45,172 nt of DNA from an uncultured Bacteroidota bacterium. Lineage in GTDB: Bacteria; Bacteroidota; Bacteroidia; Chitinophagales; Chitinophagaceae. The position numbers were made by a program, and so were the translations under genes. How positions within the stretch are numbered: position 1 is the first letter of the stretch; each line of letters starts with the position of its first letter. Below the pieces are notes generated by a model. That model saw only the letters and a list, made by a program, of their open reading frames with translations. It ran no database searches and had not been told where the DNA came from. The stretch covers positions 1-45,172 of the forward strand of contig CADEDV010000010.1 in the NCBI GenBank assembly GCA_902826165.1, given 5' to 3'. Positions 25,679 through 34,337 of this stretch are shown one piece after another.

Positions 25679-26125
25679 TTAGTTGTTTGTTTCGCTATTG
25701 CCGTTATCACTGTTTGTTTCAAAGATATCTGCCTGCACTACTTCCGGCTGTACCACCGGTTCAGCAACAGGAACAACTACTGCTACTTCAACGGGTGCTG
25801 CTACAGGAGCCGCAACGGGTTTAGGCGCAGAAGGTTTTTTAGCAGCAGGCTTCTTTTTTGCAACCGGCTTTTTAGGAGCTGCTTTCTTAACTACTTTTTT
25901 TACTGCTTTTTTCTTGGGTGCAGATTTCTTAGCCGCTTTTTTTACAGCCTTCTTCACCACTTTTTTAGCTGCCTTTTTCTTCGGTGCTGTTTTCTTTTTC
26001 ACTGCTTTTTTCTTGGGGGCTGCTTTCTTTTTAGCAACTGCTTTCTTAGCGGCTTTTTTCACCACTTTTTTAGCTGCCTTTTTCTTCGGCGCTACTTTCT
26101 TTTTTGCTTTCTTTTTGGAAGCCAT
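25679..26125 (-). CDS. Lysine/alanine-rich histone H1-like protein
   Basis: The 148 residues begin MASKKKAKKKVAPKKKAAKK and carry about 85 residues of KKxA-type and PKKKA repeats. An Ala/Pro/Val linker and a short acidic C-terminus rich in Asn, Glu and Asp complete the protein. The composition matches histone H1 tails and bacterial H1-like proteins (such as chlamydial Hc1 and AlgP-type repeats), which bind and compact DNA. The low complexity means homology cannot be proved by composition. It lies in reverse orientation between rpsG and fusA, with its own terminator at 25629-25659. No other nucleoid gene is nearby. The plus-strand frames over it are mirror products of the repeat. Confidence 0.75.
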   Translation of the reverse strand: MASKKKAKKKVAPKKKAAKKVVKKAAKKAVAKKKAAPKKKAVKKKTAPKKKAAKKVVKKAVKKAAKKSAPKKKAVKKVVKKAAPKKPVAKKKPAAKKPSAPKPVAAPVAAPVEVAVVVPVAEPVVQPEVVQADIFETNSDNGNSETNN

Positions 26126-26542
26126 GGAATCAGATTTTCAGGTTAAGTAAATGAAGTGTTTTTGTTATATTACGGGGAAATGAAATTACAATCATTCAGG
26201 ACTAATAACAAAAATTTATATCCGATTTCCAGTTAAAGTTATCATTACCATTACCGGACTACCGGCATCAAACAGGCAATACGAACTGGGCTTTTGTACA
26301 ATATCATTTTACCAGAGAAGCCTGTTTGAATAGGTGTGGCTCTTGCCTGGCGGTTGAAAAGAAGAGTTGCAAGAGGGATGGCCTGTAGGAATGGGAGAGA
26401 TAACAAGAACAGTGGTTCCCGGAAAAAGAGTATCGGGTAGCGTATTTCAAACGGCGCCGTCACCATTATAAACCCGGTTTTCCCTGTTTTCCACAGGCTC
26501 AAATTAAGCCCTCCCGGGTCTTTTTTTTCTACATTTTTCCCC
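26126..26542. other. Gene-poor divergent region before fusA
   Basis: About 417 bases without a supportable gene, between the start of the lysine-rich gene and the fusA -7 box. A 83-codon minus-strand frame (26251-26502) has no recognisable motif, and its composition is not protein-like. Promoters for the two divergent genes are expected here; only the fusA -7 box can be placed with some confidence. Confidence 0.6.
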
Positions 26543-26550
26543 TACCTTTG
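26543..26550 (+). promoter_or_regulatory. Candidate -7 element of fusA
   Basis: TACCTTTG is identical to the -7 boxes of rpsL and rpsJ. The -33 position holds only a T-run (from 26521), so it is weaker. It implies a transcription start near 26556, about 280 bases before the fusA ATG. Confidence 0.55.
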
Positions 26551-26555
26551 CGCCG

Positions 26556-26835
26556 CCATTAGGTAAAGCCAAAGGTGGATAGCGGACGGTGAGATCAGGG
26601 GTTTACTTCAAGTGGCAGTCTATGAGAGTCTAATCTACATATCAGCTTCTGCTCCCACACACGGGACCATCAAATATTTTAGCTGATACCTCCCACCAAA
26701 CAGAACGGTTCTTATTGCTGATCAGTGGACGGAACGATGAAGTGAGTGACACAACAGGCGATGCGCAGGGAACCGGAAGATGATAAATACAGATTTCCAA
26801 CTTTTTCAAATACATAAAACACAAATCAAATAGTC
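26556..26835 (+). promoter_or_regulatory. Long 5' leader of fusA with a nested hairpin
   Basis: No gene is visible in this stretch. TATCAGCT (26640-26647) pairs perfectly with AGCTGATA (26681-26688), and inside the loop TCCC and GGGA pair again around ACACAC. CCGC (26554-26557) can pair with GCGG (26582-26585). There is no T-run, so the leader is more likely a cis-regulatory region than a separate RNA. No known riboswitch class was recognised. Confidence 0.4.
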
Positions 26836-28980
26836 ATGGCCGACTTAAAACTTCAGAGAAACTTTGGTATTGCGGCGCATATTGATGCCGGTAAGACCAC
26901 CACGACGGAGCGTATCCTCCGCTACACAGGTATGATCCACCGTATTGGTGAGGTGCACGATGGCGCCGCCACTACTGACTGGATGGAACAGGAAAAAGAA
27001 AGAGGTATCACTATTACTTCTGCAGCAGTGAGCTGCCAGTGGAATTTCCCAACCGTGTTGGGTAAAGCTACTGCTGATTCCAAAAAATACTCTTTCAACA
27101 TTATTGATACTCCCGGTCACGTTGACTTTACCGTAGAAGTAGAACGTTCTATGCGGGTACTGGATGGCCTGATCGCTTTGTTCTCTGCTGTTGATGGTGT
27201 GGAGCCACAATCTGAGACCGTATGGCGCCAGGCTAACCGTTATGGCGTTCCCCGTATCGGTTTCGTGAATAAAATGGACCGCAGCGGTGCTGACTTCCTG
27301 AACGTGGTGAAGCAGGTAAAAGAAATGCTGGGTTCTAAAGCAGTTCCTCTTCAGTTGCCAATTGGTGCTGAAGATGATTTTAAAGGAGTGGTGGACCTGA
27401 TCAAAATGAAAGGGATCATCTGGCATATGGAAACAGAAGGTATGACCTTTGACGAAATTGAGATACCTGCTGACATGCTCGAAGAAGCTAAAGAATGGAG
27501 AGCTAACCTGGTGGAAGCTGTGGCAGAGTATGATGATAAACTGATGGAAAAATTCTTCGATAACCCCGATACGATTACCGAAGATGAAATACATGAAGCA
27601 GTGCGTAAAGCTACCGTTGACCTGACTATTGTTCCGATGATGTGCGGTTCTTCTTTCAAGAACAAAGGGGTGCAGACTGCACTGGATGCGGTTTGCCGTT
27701 ACCTGCCTTCACCGATCGATATTCCTGATACAGTAGGTACACATCCTGATACCGGTGAAGAAATCACCCGCAAGCCGGATCCTAAAGCTCCGTTTGCAGC
27801 ACTGGCCTTTAAGATCATGACCGATCCATTCGTGGGTCGCCTGGCCTTCTTCCGTTGCTATTCAGGTCACCTGGATGCAGGTTCTTATGTATTGAATGTA
27901 AGAAGTGGTAAGAAAGAAAGGATCAGCCGTATCATGAAGATGTTTGCGAACAAACAGAACCCGATTGATTTTATCGAAGCAGGTGATATTGGCGCAGCCG
28001 TTGGTTTTAAAGAGATCAAAACAGGAGATACCTTGTGTGATGAAGATCATCCGATCACACTGGAAAATATGTTCATCCCTGAGCCGGTTATTGCCGTAGC
28101 GGTAGAACCCAAGACACAGGCTGACGTGGATAAAATGGGTATGGCGATTGCCAAACTCGTGGAGGAAGATCCCACACTGCGTGTAAACACCGATGAAGAT
28201 ACCGGCCAGACCATCCTTCGTGGAATGGGTGAGCTGCACCTGGAGATCATCATCGATCGTATGCGTCGTGAGTTTAAAGTGGAAGTGAACCAGGGTGCAC
28301 CACAGGTGGCCTATAAAGAAGCATTCAATGCTACCGTTGAACACCGTGAGACGCTGAAGAAGCAAACGGGTGGTCGTGGTAAATTCGCTGATATCCAATT
28401 TTCAATCGGGCCGGTGGATGCAGAATGGAAAGCTGAGAATCCTGATAAGCATTACCAGTTTGTGAATGACCTATTTGGTGGATCCATTCCACGTGAATTC
28501 GTTCCGGCGATTCAGAAAGGTTTTGAGCAATCCATGACAACCGGTGTATTGGCCAGCTATCCTGTTGACAACATGAAGATCCGTGTATTTGACGGTAGCT
28601 TCCATGCTGTTGACTCTGATGCGATGTCATTTGAACTGTGTGCCAAGCAAGGTTTCCGTGAAGCAGCCAGGAAAGCAAAACCAGTATTGCTGGAGCCGAT
28701 CATGAAAGTAGAAGTCATCACACCTGCCCAGTACATGGGTGATGTAACGGGTGACCTGAACCGTCGTCGTGGTATGATGGAAGGTATGGATACCCGTGCC
28801 GGTGCGGAAGTGATCAAGGCAAAAGTGCCATTGAGCGAAATGTTTGGTTATGTAACCCAGCTGCGTTCATTGTCATCCGGCCGTGCATCTTCTACCATGG
28901 AGTTTTCTCACTATGCTCCTGCACCGAACAATATCGCTGAAGAGGTGATAGCGAAGGTGAAAGGAAAGGTGAGTGCATAA
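26836..28980 (+). CDS. fusA: Elongation factor G
   Basis: A 714-residue translocation GTPase acting on the ribosome and, with ribosome recycling factor, in ribosome recycling. The GTP site is complete: AHIDAGKTT at 14-22, RGITIT near 57, DTPGH at 91-95 and NKMD at 145-148. Domain II starts near residue 310, and the tip of domain IV carries the expected [33 protein letters not shown] and [20 protein letters not shown] confirm the type. Length is slightly over the E. coli protein (704). The gene ends at a strong terminator 25 bases after the stop and is therefore not cotranscribed with rpsJ. Confidence 0.98.
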   Translation: MADLKLQRNFGIAAHIDAGKTTTTERILRYTGMIHRIGEVHDGAATTDWMEQEKERGITITSAAVSCQWNFPTVLGKATADSKKYSFNIIDTPGHVDFTVEVERSMRVLDGLIALFSAVDGVEPQSETVWRQANRYGVPRIGFVNKMDRSGADFLNVVKQVKEMLGSKAVPLQLPIGAEDDFKGVVDLIKMKGIIWHMETEGMTFDEIEIPADMLEEAKEWRANLVEAVAEYDDKLMEKFFDNPDTITEDEIHEAVRKATVDLTIVPMMCGSSFKNKGVQTALDAVCRYLPSPIDIPDTVGTHPDTGEEITRKPDPKAPFAALAFKIMTDPFVGRLAFFRCYSGHLDAGSYVLNVRSGKKERISRIMKMFANKQNPIDFIEAGDIGAAVGFKEIKTGDTLCDEDHPITLENMFIPEPVIAVAVEPKTQADVDKMGMAIAKLVEEDPTLRVNTDEDTGQTILRGMGELHLEIIIDRMRREFKVEVNQGAPQVAYKEAFNATVEHRETLKKQTGGRGKFADIQFSIGPVDAEWKAENPDKHYQFVNDLFGGSIPREFVPAIQKGFEQSMTTGVLASYPVDNMKIRVFDGSFHAVDSDAMSFELCAKQGFREAARKAKPVLLEPIMKVEVITPAQYMGDVTGDLNRRRGMMEGMDTRAGAEVIKAKVPLSEMFGYVTQLRSLSSGRASSTMEFSHYAPAPNNIAEEVIAKVKGKVSA

Positions 28981-29004
28981 ATTGACCAGTCATTTTAATG
29001 ATAG

Positions 29005-29032
29005 AAGCCCCGCTGAAAAGCGGGGCTTTTTT
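29005..29032 (+). terminator. Rho-independent terminator of fusA
   Basis: AAGCCCCGCT (29005-29014), loop GAAA, AGCGGGGCTT (29019-29028), then T residues to 29032. The stem is perfect. Confidence 0.93.
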
Positions 29033-29076
29033 GTAAATAGTTGAGCCGGATCAGGGGAAATACGACTCGGTGGCAT

Positions 29077-29084
29077 TATGTTTG
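29077..29084 (+). promoter_or_regulatory. Candidate -7 element of a small RNA
   Basis: TATGTTTG followed by C matches TAnnTTTG, in the gap between fusA and the convergent FkbM gene. No TTTG box lies about 20 bases upstream, so the match could be chance. Confidence 0.3.
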
Positions 29085-29090
29085 CTGCAT

Positions 29091-29195
29091 TATTATCCGA
29101 AAAACACCCGTTTTTAAGATTCCTAGGAAAAGGCCGATTCGCTGATTTATGAAAAACACGTTAAGGTTAAGGGCTCACTCGTGAGTCCTTTTTTT
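29091..29195 (+). ncRNA. Possible small RNA of about 105 nt
   Basis: A -7-like box (29077-29084) and a terminator (29171-29195) enclose about 105 bases that code for no protein and lie after the fusA terminator. A transcript from near 29091 would end at the T-run. A repeated AAAAACAC-type element occurs in it (AAAAACACCCG and AAAAACACG). The unit is inferred from signals only. Confidence 0.3.
29171..29195 (+). terminator. Rho-independent terminator after the fusA intergenic region
   Basis: GGGCTCA (29171-29177) pairs with TGAGTCC (29182-29188) around CTCG, with one G-T pair, followed by seven T residues. It points along the plus strand although the next gene is on the minus strand and fusA already has its own terminator. 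Confidence 0.65.
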
Positions 29196-29203
29196 GTGCC
29201 TGC

Positions 29204-29842
29204 TCAGATCCAGTTCAGCTTAATGTTCTCAATCCCTTTTTCTTTCAGTTGTTGTTTGATCAGGTCCAGGTCTTCTTTTTGAGATGGGATCTTGGTTTCA
29301 TGTGTTTCCACGTACATACGGTTGAAGAGGTGATGCGTACCAGTGGCAATGATCTTTTTGAGTATTTCTATTTCTGCTCCTTCGATATCCAGTTTTATCA
29401 AATCTACCTTTTGCTCCTGTTCCAGCAGGAAAGCTACCAGGTCGATCACTTCTATATCCTGTGTTCGTTGGGTATCTACATTTTGCTTTTCTGCGATAAT
29501 GGAAGACCCTACTGTAAAAGAAACATCACCCTCCTGTGCTTCTTTATGCGTAAACATTTTAAGGACGGAACTTTTGTCCCAAACTCCTTTCTGGATGCAG
29601 GTGATATTTTTCCGGTTGCGGCAACGATGGGTGAGTTGTTTGAAGGCAACGGGATCGGGTTCAAAAGAAATGATGCTGGCACCGGTATAAGATAGCAGTT
29701 TACTGATATGGCCTACATTGGCACCACAGTCCAGCACCAGGGATTTTTTATTGAGCCGGAAAAGATCAGGGATGAGTTTGAAATAGCTGATGGCGATAGC
29801 ACCACTGTTCAGTATTTTTCTTTTCAGCAACCCGGGTCTCAT
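29204..29842 (-). CDS. FkbM-family methyltransferase
   Basis: A 212-residue S-adenosylmethionine-dependent methyltransferase. The SAM motif I is SLVLDCGANVGHISKLL, followed by IISFEPDPVAFKQL (motif II), and the FkbM signature is KVDLIKLDIEGAEIEIL near residue 150. FkbM enzymes methylate hydroxyl groups of polyketides or sugars; members near polysaccharide genes usually modify glycans. Here the next gene upstream is a flippase-like membrane protein with a 16-base gap, so the two probably form an operon acting on an envelope glycan or lipid. The exact substrate cannot be told. Confidence 0.85.
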   Translation of the reverse strand: MRPGLLKRKILNSGAIAISYFKLIPDLFRLNKKSLVLDCGANVGHISKLLSYTGASIISFEPDPVAFKQLTHRCRNRKNITCIQKGVWDKSSVLKMFTHKEAQEGDVSFTVGSSIIAEKQNVDTQRTQDIEVIDLVAFLLEQEQKVDLIKLDIEGAEIEILKKIIATGTHHLFNRMYVETHETKIPSQKEDLDLIKQQLKEKGIENIKLNWI

Positions 29843-29858
29843 AGGTCAACAAGTTTTA

Positions 29859-30737
29859 TTATTTGTCAAATACTTTCCGGAAGATGAATACGGCCCCGGA
29901 AAGGGATGCGGCTAAAGTAATGAAATAAAATACAAGGCTGATCACAATGGCCGTATGTTCATTCACGCCTAGAAATACAGCGCCTTTATAAAAAACAAAT
30001 TCACGGATGCCTAATCCGCCGCCTACAGTTAACGGTAATACGCTGGCCACCGCTGCCACAAGGAAAATGAAAATATAAATGGATTGCTGTTCCTGTATCC
30101 CCAGGGCATAAAGAATAGCATAAATGGAAAGCACCATCAGCGATTGCACCCCTAATCCCATGAAAAAAGTAGGCCAGAAGCCGGCTGTAAAATCCGTAAA
30201 GAAGCGTTTGATGATAAAGAATAAAACAAATACGGAAGCGATTGCACCTGCAAGCAGCAATATACTGTAGGAGATATTGCCCAATACAAAAAACGAATAC
30301 ACAGCTAATATCAGCCCGAGTGCCAGTAAACCGCTGAATCGGTCAAGCAATACAGCGGCAGATGTTTTTTTATAAGGACTGTTAAAACGTTTGGATAAAA
30401 CGATCACTTTATACGCATCACCGGTAATAGAACCGGGCAGGAATAAATTATAAAACATACCCAGCCAGAAGAGTTTCAGGTTCTCTTTTTCGGATAGGGG
30501 AAGCCCGATGTTTTTAAAATAGATATTGAGCCGGAACGAAGCGATGATCTTGGAACCCACAAACACCGCCAGTGCAACCAGTAGCCAGCCGGGATTAGCC
30601 GTTGCCAGTACCGATCGTAATTCAGAGAAACTGATCTTGGTGGAGACAAACCAGAGACAGGCCACTGTGACAACTATCTTCAGCAACAATTGTAACACCT
30701 TTTTGGTTCTGGAAGCAGGTTGTTCTGTTTTGTCCAT
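29859..30737 (-). CDS. Flippase-like lysylphosphatidylglycerol synthase TM-region protein
   Basis: I use the ATG at 30737, which yields 292 residues beginning MDKTEQPASRTKKVLQLLLK; the frame to 30758 runs toward the divergent start. Seven to eight hydrophobic helices are visible. The family blocks of the UPF0104/AglD2-like group are present: FNLFLPGSITGDAYKVIVL is close to residues NLFLPGSITGD here, LLDRFSGLLALG, and PLTVGGGLGIREFVFYKGA. This region is the flippase part of MprF and occurs alone in many bacteria, where it is thought to move lipids or lipid-linked sugars. There is no catalytic aminoacyl-transfer domain. It lies upstream of the FkbM gene in one probable operon. Confidence 0.85.
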   Translation of the reverse strand: MDKTEQPASRTKKVLQLLLKIVVTVACLWFVSTKISFSELRSVLATANPGWLLVALAVFVGSKIIASFRLNIYFKNIGLPLSEKENLKLFWLGMFYNLFLPGSITGDAYKVIVLSKRFNSPYKKTSAAVLLDRFSGLLALGLILAVYSFFVLGNISYSILLLAGAIASVFVLFFIIKRFFTDFTAGFWPTFFMGLGVQSLMVLSIYAILYALGIQEQQSIYIFIFLVAAVASVLPLTVGGGLGIREFVFYKGAVFLGVNEHTAIVISLVFYFITLAASLSGAVFIFRKVFDK

Positions 30738-30772
30738 TATTGTGGTAAATTGTTGCAAGTAAATCCAAATCG

Positions 30773-32962
30773 ATGATAAAAAGAATTCTTCCTTTTTTGT
30801 TCCTTGTTTTTTATTCAGCAGTTGGTTTCAGTCAGGAAAAGGCACTGGTACCCGGAATGAAGATCAGCCGTTCGGTTAAGATCAAAAAGGCATTGTATAA
30901 ACTGGATGCCCCTACCGATACGTCCCGGCATATCATCATCATCGAAGGCAATAATATCACGGTTGATTTTAATAATGCAGAACTGAAAGGCAGCAATACC
31001 AAAAAAAGACCCGATGAATTCTTTGGTGTGGCCATATTGATCCGGAATAGCAAAAATGTGACCATCAAAAACCTGAAGGCAAAGGGATATAAGGTTGCCT
31101 TGCTGGCCCGGAATGTGGAGCAGCTAACGCTCGAGAGCTGTGATTTCAGTTATAATTACCGCCAGCATCTCAACAGCACACAGGAAAAAGAAGATGTGGC
31201 TGACTGGATGAGCTATCACCAGAATGAAAATGATGAATGGCTGCGCTATGGAGCAGCTATGTATTTGCGGGGCTGTAATTTTTTAACGATCAAAAACTGC
31301 AAAGTAACCGGCGGGCAAAATGCACTGATGCTGATGGAATGCAATGATGGAATGATCATGAATAATGATTTTTCCTTCAATTCAGGTATCGGTATTGGCA
31401 TGTACCGCAGCAACAGGAATAATATCCTGTACAACCGTGTCATCTTTAATGTGAGAGGGTATAGTCATGGCGTTTATAGCAGAGGCCAGGATAGTGCCGG
31501 AATATTAGTCTATGAGCAAAGCAGTAATAACATGTTTTACAAGAATAATGTAACCCATGGCGGAGATGGTTTCTTTCTCTGGGCCGGGCAAACAACAATG
31601 GATAGTGGTCAAGGCGGCTGTAATAACAATATCATAATGAGTAATGATTTTTCCTATGCACCCACCAATGGCGTTGAGGCCACCTTCAGCAGCAACCGGA
31701 TATTGGCGAACAGGATATTTGAATGTGATCATGGTATCTGGGGCGGGTATAGTTATAATACAGATATTGCTGATAACCAGTTCAGGAATAACCGTATTGC
31801 CATTGCTATCGAACACGGGCAGCATAACGGCATTCATCACAATCTTTTTCTCAGGGATAAAGAAGCGATAAAGCTTTGGTCAAGACCGCAGCAACCGGCT
31901 GACTGGGGTTATGCAAAATACCATGATACAAGAAGTGTGGGTTATGTGATGCTGGCCAACAGTTTCAACGATAATCCGCTGGTGTATACTATCAGCCGCA
32001 CTGATTCGCTGAATATTTTTGATAATACCTATTCCAGAAATACCGGGGAGATTTTTAAAATTGATTCAACCGTTACCAACCTTGATACCTTGTTTGACCA
32101 GCGCTGGAGCAATTATATTGACGAACTGAAAGATGTGGTTGTACCGGAAGTAAAAGACCCGATGGACCCGTTCAAAGGATACGGACGGCTGGCCGGGAGA
32201 AAAAATATACTTATCACAGAGTGGGGGCCTTACGATTTCCGTTCACCTATCATGTGGAATACAAATCCAACGGATAAAGGGGATACGATAAAGTTTGACC
32301 TGCTGGGGCCAAAAGGCAAATGGGTCATTAAGAATTATAAGGGGGTTGAAAAACTGTCTGCCGGCAGCGGTGAGTTCCCGGCAAGTATTACAGCAGTGAA
32401 GAAAAAAGGGGAGAGGACGGATATTCATATTGAACTGGAGTATAAAGGAGAAACGATTACTGATCCTTTCGGGCAGATCATCGCAGCAGGTAAGCCTTAC
32501 CGTTTTTCGTTTAAGAAATTCTTTCAGCCCATTGATTGGGAAGTTCTTTTTTATTCGATGGACACTGCTTATCATAACCCTGTCAAAACCGGAACTCTTT
32601 TTTCTATGTTAGAAAAGAAGGCACCTTTCAAGACCGAAAAAACGGACAGGCTGGACTATGCCTGGTGGGGTGGTATCAAAGAAAAGGATATTGCCTATAA
32701 GCAGTTTATAACGGTGGCTGCGGCCACGGTTAATATTCCCGCAGGCAGGTATGAGCTTTCTGTTACCTGGGATGATGCCGTTCGGATCTACCTGGATGAA
32801 AAACTCATACTGAATGAATGGAATCCTTCCCGGTATAAGTTCGATGAATCGCCCCATCGTAAGATTCCACTGGTTATCAGTGGGAAACACAGTTTACGGG
32901 TTGAGCATTTGGAACTGGGAGGTTTTGCCACTTTGAGCCTGAAACTCAGCCTGGTAAAGTAA
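30773..32962 (+). CDS. Exported right-handed beta-helix protein with PA14-like C-terminus
   Basis: A 729-residue exported protein: MIKRILPFLFLVFYSAVGFS is the signal peptide. Residues 60-420 form a right-handed parallel beta helix, with rungs such as NVTIKNLKAKGYKVALLARN, FLTIKNCKVTGGQNALMLME, CNDGMIMNNDFSFNSGIGIG and NTDIADNQFRNNRIAIAIEH, as in NosD and pectate-lyase-like proteins. A middle region of unclear fold follows. The last 110 residues resemble a PA14-type carbohydrate-binding barrel (WGGIKEKDIAYKQFITVAAA, then YELSVTWDDAVRIYLDEKLI). It is probably a periplasmic or outer-surface polysaccharide-binding or lyase protein. It is divergent from the flippase gene and has no obvious promoter motif upstream. 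Confidence 0.8.
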   Translation: MIKRILPFLFLVFYSAVGFSQEKALVPGMKISRSVKIKKALYKLDAPTDTSRHIIIIEGNNITVDFNNAELKGSNTKKRPDEFFGVAILIRNSKNVTIKNLKAKGYKVALLARNVEQLTLESCDFSYNYRQHLNSTQEKEDVADWMSYHQNENDEWLRYGAAMYLRGCNFLTIKNCKVTGGQNALMLMECNDGMIMNNDFSFNSGIGIGMYRSNRNNILYNRVIFNVRGYSHGVYSRGQDSAGILVYEQSSNNMFYKNNVTHGGDGFFLWAGQTTMDSGQGGCNNNIIMSNDFSYAPTNGVEATFSSNRILANRIFECDHGIWGGYSYNTDIADNQFRNNRIAIAIEHGQHNGIHHNLFLRDKEAIKLWSRPQQPADWGYAKYHDTRSVGYVMLANSFNDNPLVYTISRTDSLNIFDNTYSRNTGEIFKIDSTVTNLDTLFDQRWSNYIDELKDVVVPEVKDPMDPFKGYGRLAGRKNILITEWGPYDFRSPIMWNTNPTDKGDTIKFDLLGPKGKWVIKNYKGVEKLSAGSGEFPASITAVKKKGERTDIHIELEYKGETITDPFGQIIAAGKPYRFSFKKFFQPIDWEVLFYSMDTAYHNPVKTGTLFSMLEKKAPFKTEKTDRLDYAWWGGIKEKDIAYKQFITVAAATVNIPAGRYELSVTWDDAVRIYLDEKLILNEWNPSRYKFDESPHRKIPLVISGKHSLRVEHLELGGFATLSLKLSLVK

Positions 32963-33017
32963 TTCAGGCCGATTTATAATAAGTTTGTCCACAGCCTATA
33001 AAATTCTTTCCCAACTA

Positions 33018-33049
33018 TTTGGAAGGAATGGGTCTCAACCCTACCTTTG
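33018..33049 (+). promoter_or_regulatory. Promoter of the S10-spc ribosomal operon
   Basis: TTTG (33018-33021) and TACCTTTG (33042-33049), spacer 20, match the same boxes as at rpsL. The predicted start near 33055 gives a leader of only about 25 nt before the rpsJ ATG. Confidence 0.78.
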
Positions 33050-33079
33050 CACTCCCAAAAGAAAATTGGGATTTTACAC

Positions 33080-33385
33080 ATGTCTCAGCGAATCAGAATC
33101 AAATTACAGTCTTACGATCACAACCTGGTAGATAAATCAGCTGAAAAGATCGTAAAAACGGTACGCAGTACCGGCGCAGTGGTAACGGGTCCAATTCCCC
33201 TGCCTACCCGCCGCAAAATTTTTACCGTATTGCGTTCCCCACACGTAAATAAGAAGAGTCGTGAACAGTTCCAGCTAGCAACGCATAAGCGTTTACTGGA
33301 TATCTACACGTCTTCTTCAAGAACAGTAGATGCGTTGAGCAAACTGGATCTTCCCAGCGGTGTGGAAGTTGAAATTAAAGCGTAG
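33080..33385 (+). CDS. rpsJ: 30S ribosomal protein S10
   Basis: The ATG at 33080 gives [20 protein letters not shown] and 101 residues, normal for S10; the frame to 33047 would start within the promoter. S10 binds 16S rRNA in the 30S head and, as NusE, takes part in antitermination. [20 protein letters not shown] is diagnostic. It heads the S10 operon, but a 288-base untranslated gap follows before rplC, unlike the compact spacing of the rest of the operon. Confidence 0.98.
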   Translation: MSQRIRIKLQSYDHNLVDKSAEKIVKTVRSTGAVVTGPIPLPTRRKIFTVLRSPHVNKKSREQFQLATHKRLLDIYTSSSRTVDALSKLDLPSGVEVEIKA

Positions 33386-33387
33386 TA

Positions 33388-33641
33388 CTTCAGGCCCCTT
33401 GGGGAATGAAGCAATTAGTTCTTATAAATAAATTTTTAGTTATCTCTCAATCTCGCCCAGGCGGGAAAAAAGAGCTCTGACATTAGTAAATTCCTCAACT
33501 CCCCTTCAGGGGTTGGGGGCACATAAAACAAGCCATTCAGGGTTTGTTTACTGCCGGTACTTCCCCATAAAGGAAAAGGTCGGTGGCAAACGGGGATTGA
33601 AACCTGTATCGTCCCAGATGATACAAGTACAAGGTTGTCCC
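33388..33641 (+). promoter_or_regulatory. Structured non-coding segment between rpsJ and rplC
   Basis: No gene fits in 33386-33673. Several stems can be drawn: CTTCA/TGAAG (33388-33392 with 33407-33411) enclosing CCC/GGG; CCCC-TTCA-GGGG near 33500; GTTTACTGCCG (33546-33556) with CGGTGGCAAAC (33581-33591); and GGGA...AACC with GGTT...TCCC (33593-33604 and 33633-33641), enclosing TGTATC/GATACA (33605-33610, 33620-33625). AAACAA (33526-33531) can pair with TTGTTT (33544-33549), which excludes the GTTT/AAAC stem. There is no T-run and no promoter box. Confidence 0.5.
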
Positions 33642-33673
33642 AATAATCCTGCAGGCTACAAACTGTACAAACA

Positions 33674-34291
33674 ATGAAAGGTATTATTGGTAAAAAGATT
33701 GGGATGACCAGCGTTTTCGATCCCACAGGCAAACAAACCGCCTGTACGATCATCGAGGCAGGTCCCTGCGTAGTTACCCAGGTTAAGACCAAAGAGTCTG
33801 ACGGGTACAGTGCTCTCCAGCTTTCTTTCGGCGAGAAAAAAGAAAAACACGCCACACAAGCCGAAAAAAATCACTTCGCAAAAGCTTCCACAGCTCCCAA
33901 AAAATTCTCTAAAGAATTCCGCGACTTCTCCATTGAAAAAAATATTGGTGAAACTATTACAGTCGACATTTTCGCTGAAGGCGATAAGGTTGAAGTAGTG
34001 GGTACCACCAAGGGTAAAGGTTTCCAGGGTGTTGTAAAACGTCACGGGTTCCATGGTGTGGGACAGCAGTCTCACGGTCAGCACGACCGCCAGAGAGCTC
34101 CCGGTTCACTCGGTAACTCATCTGATGCAGCCCGTGTAATGAAAGGTATGAAGATGGCAGGCCGCACCGGTACTGACCGTGTGAAACTGAAAGGACTGAA
34201 AGTGGTAAAGATATTTGCTGAAAAGAATTATATCCTTGTCAGCGGTTCTGTACCGGGTCATATTGGATCAATTGTTTTAATCCAGAAGTAA
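33674..34291 (+). CDS. rplC: 50S ribosomal protein L3
   Basis: 205 residues, near the usual length. L3 binds 23S rRNA near the peptidyl transferase centre. GKKIGMTSVFDPTGKQTACT opens the protein, the central extension holds GKGFQGVVKRHGFHGVGQQS and HGQHDRQRAPGSLGN, and GLKVVKIFAEKNYILVSGSV closes it. It begins downstream of the structured gap after rpsJ, the longest gap inside the operon, and is followed by rplD after 46 bases. Confidence 0.98.
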   Translation: MKGIIGKKIGMTSVFDPTGKQTACTIIEAGPCVVTQVKTKESDGYSALQLSFGEKKEKHATQAEKNHFAKASTAPKKFSKEFRDFSIEKNIGETITVDIFAEGDKVEVVGTTKGKGFQGVVKRHGFHGVGQQSHGQHDRQRAPGSLGNSSDAARVMKGMKMAGRTGTDRVKLKGLKVVKIFAEKNYILVSGSVPGHIGSIVLIQK

Positions 34292-34300
34292 GAAACTGAG

Positions 34301-34320
34301 TCCTGAGCGAAGTCGAAGGG
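34301..34320. repeat. Short intergenic repeat between rplC and rplD
   Basis: TCCTGAGCGAAGTCGAAGGG has the form of the widely dispersed TTCGACTTCGCTCAGGA-type motif, which I recall from intergenic DNA of many Bacteroidota. Inside, CTTCG-type palindromes are imperfect. Its role here is unknown. Confidence 0.4.
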
Positions 34321-34337
34321 CCACAAAACAAAAGAAA

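Noticed and set aside
25658..26150. Plus-strand frames opposite the lysine-rich gene, rich in Phe, Leu and Cys or Ala and Phe
   Set aside because: They are mirror products of the lysine codon repeats and have no starts or signals; the minus-strand frame has a terminator and a plausible protein.
26251..26502. 83-codon minus-strand frame upstream of fusA
   Set aside because: No signal or domain; it lies in the promoter-bearing divergent region.
26845..27594. 249-codon open frame opposite fusA
   Set aside because: Antisense to the highly conserved EF-G N-terminal domain; no motif of its own.
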